A stretch of 53,243 nt of DNA, taken from NCBI RefSeq assembly GCF_014837045.1, contig NZ_JACSPR010000015.1, positions 1 to 53,243 on the forward strand. The letters run 5' to 3'. Positions 50,716 to 53,243 of the stretch are shown in pieces; within the stretch, counting starts at the first letter, position 1; each line of letters starts with the position of its first letter. This DNA comes from Corynebacterium gallinarum. Lineage in GTDB: Bacteria > Actinomycetota > Actinomycetes > Mycobacteriales > Mycobacteriaceae. A program made the position numbers and the translations under genes. The notes below the pieces were generated by a model. The model saw nothing but the letters and a program-made list of their open reading frames with translations. It was not told where the DNA came from and did no database searches.

Positions 50716-51370
50716 CAGCGGGTTTTTCACCTCCCGCAAAAACATCGTGGGCATGCTCGTGGCCACCCTGATCATCGTCGTGCATCTGGTGACGGGACTC
50801 GGGGTGTTCTGGCCCCTGGTGGCGGTGGCCGGTTACGGCGCGGGTGTGCTGCTCACCCCGGCCCGCACCACCCCGGCACTGGACCGGGCACCACGGGTCG
50901 AATTGGTACAGCCCGATCAGCTCAGGCAGCGCGTACATGACCAGCGCAGGGTGTTGCTGGACACCCGGGTGCCCGAGCCTGTCTCCAGCTCCATGGCAGA
51001 GCTGGAACACGCTCTGGAGCGGGTGCTGGACAACTGGGGGCATCTGGTGGATTTCCCCGAACACCAGGTGACGGTGCGCTCCATGATCCTCGATTACATC
51101 CCGTCGGTGGTGCAGGCCTACCTGGCCATCCCGGATCGACGCAACGCCCAGGCCATCGGGGACATCATCGGATCCTTTGATCTGCTGCGCGGGGAGGCGG
51201 ACAGTATCTATGACGCCATCACCCGCAACAGCCTCAACCGCCTGGAGGACCACAACCGGATCCTGCACATGCAGTTCGGCCAGCTACCGCTGGAACGCGG
51301 GGAACGCGGGGACAGTGGCGATGGCGGCGACGGGGGAGGCGTCGATAAGCGTGCGCCCGGGGCCAAGTAG
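50702..51370 (+). CDS. XpaC-like membrane protein (5-bromo-4-chloroindolyl phosphate hydrolysis family)
   Basis: 222 residues from GTG 50702 with AAGGAG directly upstream, inside the end of the VWA gene. Two adjacent N-terminal membrane helices (about 16-50) precede a helical cytosolic domain (MAELEHALERVLDNWGHLV, YIPSVVQAYLAIP, NSLNRLEDHNRILHMQF). The layout resembles the XpaC family, which usually partners TelA in tellurite/toxic-anion resistance clusters; no telA is present in the window. The C-terminus is low-complexity (ERGERGDSGDGGDGGG). Family assignment is by layout and a few motifs only. Confidence 0.6.
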   Translation: MPTSNSGFFTSRKNIVGMLVATLIIVVHLVTGLGVFWPLVAVAGYGAGVLLTPARTTPALDRAPRVELVQPDQLRQRVHDQRRVLLDTRVPEPVSSSMAELEHALERVLDNWGHLVDFPEHQVTVRSMILDYIPSVVQAYLAIPDRRNAQAIGDIIGSFDLLRGEADSIYDAITRNSLNRLEDHNRILHMQFGQLPLERGERGDSGDGGDGGGVDKRAPGAK

Positions 51371-51380
51371 GATGTTCGGC

Positions 51381-51560
51381 ATGAGTCTTGATCCGAAGCT
51401 TCTTGAAGTCCTGGCCTGCCCCAAGGACAAGGGCCCACTGCGATATCTGGAGAGCGAGCAGCTCCTGGTGAATGAACGCCTCGGACTGGCCTATCGCATC
51501 GACGACGGCATCCCGGTGCTGCTCATCGACGAGGCCACCGAGTGGACCCCCTCCTCCTAA
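51381..51560 (+). CDS. Trm112-family small zinc-like protein
   Basis: 59 residues (SLDPKLLEVLACPKDKGPLRYL...AYRIDDGIPVLLIDEAT), the bacterial UPF0434/Trm112 family. Eukaryotic Trm112 activates methyltransferases; in bacteria the partner is unclear. Only one Cys of the possible zinc set remains. TAGGAT ends 7 bases before the ATG, so it may be leaderless. An in-frame ATG nine bases upstream is less likely. It precedes tyrS by 36 bases. Confidence 0.85.
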   Translation: MSLDPKLLEVLACPKDKGPLRYLESEQLLVNERLGLAYRIDDGIPVLLIDEATEWTPSS

Positions 51561-51596
51561 TCGGAATCAGACAAGAAAGACACACCCCACACCATC

Positions 51597-52862
51597 ATGA
51601 CCACCAATATCATTGACGAGCTCAGCTGGCGCGGACTGATCAACCAGTCCACCGATATCGACGCCCTGCGTGAGGCCACCCAGGAACCGATCACCCTGTA
51701 CTGCGGTTTCGACCCGACCGGGCCCTCCCTGCACGCCGGACACCTCGTCCCGCTGCTCATGCTGCGTCGTTTCCAGCAGGCCGGCCACAATCCCATCGTG
51801 CTCGCCGGCGGTGCCACCGGCATGATCGGCGATCCCCGTGACGTGGGGGAGCGCACCATGAACTCCGCCGACACCGTCGCCGAGTGGGCCGAGCGCATCT
51901 CCGACCAACTCAGCCGCTTCGTCGACTTCAACGGCGATCACGCCGCCCGCCTGGTCAACAACGCCGAGTGGACCAATAACATGTCCGTGGTCACCTTCCT
52001 GCGTGATGTGGGCAAGCACTTCCCGCTGAACACCATGCTGGCGCGCGACACGGTCAAGCGTCGCCTGGAAACAGACGGCATCTCCTACACCGAGTTCTCC
52101 TACATGCTGCTGCAGGCCAATGACTTCGTGGAGCTCAACAGGCGCTTCGACTGCACCCTCCAGGTCGGTGGCGGCGACCAGTGGGGCAATATCGTCTCCG
52201 GCGTGGACCTCAACCGTCGCGTCCAGGGCAAGTCCGTCCACGGCATCACCGTGCCCCTGGTCACCGACTCCGAGGGCAAGAAGTTCGGCAAGTCCACCGG
52301 CGGCGGCTCCCTGTGGCTGGATCCGGAGATGACCAGCCCGTACAGCTGGTACCAGTACTTCATCAACGCCGCCGACGCCGATGTCATCCGGTACCTGCGC
52401 TGGTTCACCTTCCTGACGAAGGAGGAGCTGGATGAGCTCGAGGTCGAGGTTGCCGAGCGCCCCTTCAAGCGCGAGGCGCAGCGCCGCCTGGCACGCGAGA
52501 TGACCAACCTGGTCCACGGAGAAGAGGCGACCGCCGCGGTGGAGCTGGCCGCGCAGGCACTCTTCGGTCGCGCCGAGCTGCGCGACCTGGATGAGAAGAC
52601 CCTCGCCGCGTCGGTGTCCGAGACTGAGGTCGCCGAGATCCCGGCCGGCGAGCCACGCACCATCGTGGATCTGCTCATCGCCTCCGGCCTGGTCGATTCG
52701 AGGGGCGCGGCCCGTCGCACCATCTCTGAAGGCGGCGCGTACGTGAACAACGAGCGAATCACCGCTGATGACTGGGAGCCCTCCGAGTCCGATCTGTTGC
52801 ACGGCCAGTGGCTGGTGCTGCGCAAGGGGAAGAAGAACTTTGCCGGCGTGAAGATCAAGTAG
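51597..52862 (+). CDS. tyrS: Tyrosine-tRNA ligase
   Basis: 421 residues, class I synthetase. The HIGH motif appears as HAGHLVPL in [11 protein letters not shown], the Tyr-binding [10 protein letters not shown] lies upstream, and the KMSKS loop is [11 protein letters not shown]-terminal S4-like RNA-binding domain (about 350-420; [27 protein letters not shown]) binds tRNA. Full length for the bacterial TyrRS of the TyrS group. The ribosome site is weak. A strong terminator follows, and then the rRNA operon. Confidence 0.97.
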   Translation: MTTNIIDELSWRGLINQSTDIDALREATQEPITLYCGFDPTGPSLHAGHLVPLLMLRRFQQAGHNPIVLAGGATGMIGDPRDVGERTMNSADTVAEWAERISDQLSRFVDFNGDHAARLVNNAEWTNNMSVVTFLRDVGKHFPLNTMLARDTVKRRLETDGISYTEFSYMLLQANDFVELNRRFDCTLQVGGGDQWGNIVSGVDLNRRVQGKSVHGITVPLVTDSEGKKFGKSTGGGSLWLDPEMTSPYSWYQYFINAADADVIRYLRWFTFLTKEELDELEVEVAERPFKREAQRRLAREMTNLVHGEEATAAVELAAQALFGRAELRDLDEKTLAASVSETEVAEIPAGEPRTIVDLLIASGLVDSRGAARRTISEGGAYVNNERITADDWEPSESDLLHGQWLVLRKGKKNFAGVKIK

Positions 52863-52868
52863 GTAAGA

Positions 52869-52899
52869 GCCCGGGAACCTCATTGGTTCCCGGGCTTTT
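52869..52899 (+). terminator. tyrS terminator
   Basis: Stem GCCCGGGAACC / GGTTCCCGGGC with loop TCATT, followed by TTTT, 6 bases after the tyrS stop. Confidence 0.95.
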
Positions 52900-52921
52900 G
52901 TGCGCTTTGCGACGAAAAGAT

Positions 52922-52950
52922 CCCCGCCCAACAATGTTGTGGCGGGTCTT
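52922..52950 (+). terminator. Second hairpin before the rRNA operon
   Basis: Stem CCCGCC / GGCGGG extended by CAACA/TGTTG pairing, followed by TCTTT. It insulates the rRNA promoter from tyrS read-through. Confidence 0.7.
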
Positions 52951-52992
52951 TAATGCCATGACCTGCGGGTTTGTGGGTTCTGGCGGTCGTGT

Positions 52993-52998
52993 GTAAAT
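52993..52998 (+). promoter_or_regulatory. Possible upstream rrn promoter, -10 box
   Basis: TAAATT fits the corynebacterial TANANT -10. Actinobacterial rRNA operons often have more than one promoter. No clear -35 is seen. Confidence 0.35.
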
Positions 52999-53080
52999 TA
53001 GTTCAAGTCGCAGCGAGCAGCTACCACATCCCAACGGGAGACGGTGGTTGAACCGAGGTGACAAGGAGATGAAATCGAAG

Positions 53081-53109
53081 TTGACTTCCTAAACGGAACG
53101 CAATATAGT
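53081..53109 (+). promoter_or_regulatory. rRNA operon promoter
   Basis: TTGACT (53081-53086) and TATAGT (53104-53109) with an ideal 17-base spacer, the best sigma-70 promoter in the window. Transcription should start near 53116. Confidence 0.85.
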
Positions 53110-53115
53110 GAATCT

Positions 53116-53243
53116 TCAGCTGCTGAGAGCGGAAATCAACCAAAAGATTACCCCGGTCGAGCATGTGAATGTTGTTTGAGAACTCAATAGTGTGCCATTT
53201 ATTTTTATGTTTGTCGTACCCCAACCAAGGTTGGGGTGGTCAT
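53116..53243 (+). other. rRNA operon leader (boxA and processing stem), 16S gene lies beyond the end
   Basis: The segment TGTTTGAGAACTC (53173-53185) followed by AATAGTGTG is the boxA-type antitermination and processing leader known from actinobacterial rrn operons. A perfect hairpin CCCCAACC / GGTTGGGG (53219-53236) follows. No 16S sequence is reached, so rrs should begin within the next few hundred bases outside the window. Confidence 0.8.

Overview
The window is chromosomal DNA of a GC-rich Corynebacterium, most likely a close relative of C. glutamicum or C. efficiens. The evidence is the gene set and its order (uvrB, uvrA, infC-rpmI-rplT, ugpAEBC, pheST, argCJBDFRGH, tyrS, rRNA operon), corynebacterium-style -10 boxes, many leaderless starts and corynebacterial protein types. 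The species assignment is inference from memory of protein sequences; no search was run.

Layout. 1-1500: a lone TIR/SEFIR-domain gene (minus), then a 282-bp internally deleted IS256-type element. 1510-6050: uvrB, a secreted CHAP-domain wall hydrolase with two almost identical 108-residue repeats (minus), a long structured intergenic region and a universal stress protein. 6100-10700: an accessory block. An HNH endonuclease gene is broken by an IS3-family element, and that element is itself broken by a 436-bp fragment carrying the tail of an IstB-like ATPase. Next to it lie a translationally coupled AAA ATPase and PIN-domain protein, the best candidate here for an undescribed defence or toxin system. 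10763-21500: helD, a DoxX-type membrane protein, an MBL-fold hydrolase, uvrA, a small secreted protein, an IS5-type relic and a DUF2339 polytopic membrane protein. 21600-23160: infC-rpmI-rplT, with a terminator-like hairpin in the leader and an ATC start codon for infC.

23167-29800: a Cys-rich DUF326 protein, then phosphate-starvation genes: ugpAEBC for glycerol-3-phosphate (or glycerophosphodiester) uptake and a convergent glpQ-type phosphodiesterase. Both are preceded by 11-bp-periodic TCA/TCAC repeats that look like PhoR/PhoP boxes. An rRNA methyltransferase follows. 29900-37450: pheST, then a secreted SGNH hydrolase and a membrane acyltransferase-3 that look like a split OatA, an Ala-Pro-rich lipoprotein and a Crp/Fnr regulator. 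37500-46460: the complete arginine cluster argCJBDFR plus argGH, with an array of TGCAT repeats upstream of argC. 46480-47800: two REP-like palindromes, then a divergent HxlR regulator and NAD(P)-binding protein sharing a palindromic operator. 47900-51370: a three-gene envelope cluster (binding-protein-like membrane protein, substrate-binding/VWA lipoprotein, XpaC-like membrane protein). 51380-53243: a Trm112-family protein, tyrS, and the promoter and leader of an rRNA operon whose 16S gene starts just beyond the window.

Most of the window is core chromosome with strong operon logic. Regions 1-1200 and 6100-10700 hold the mobile DNA and probable immunity genes.
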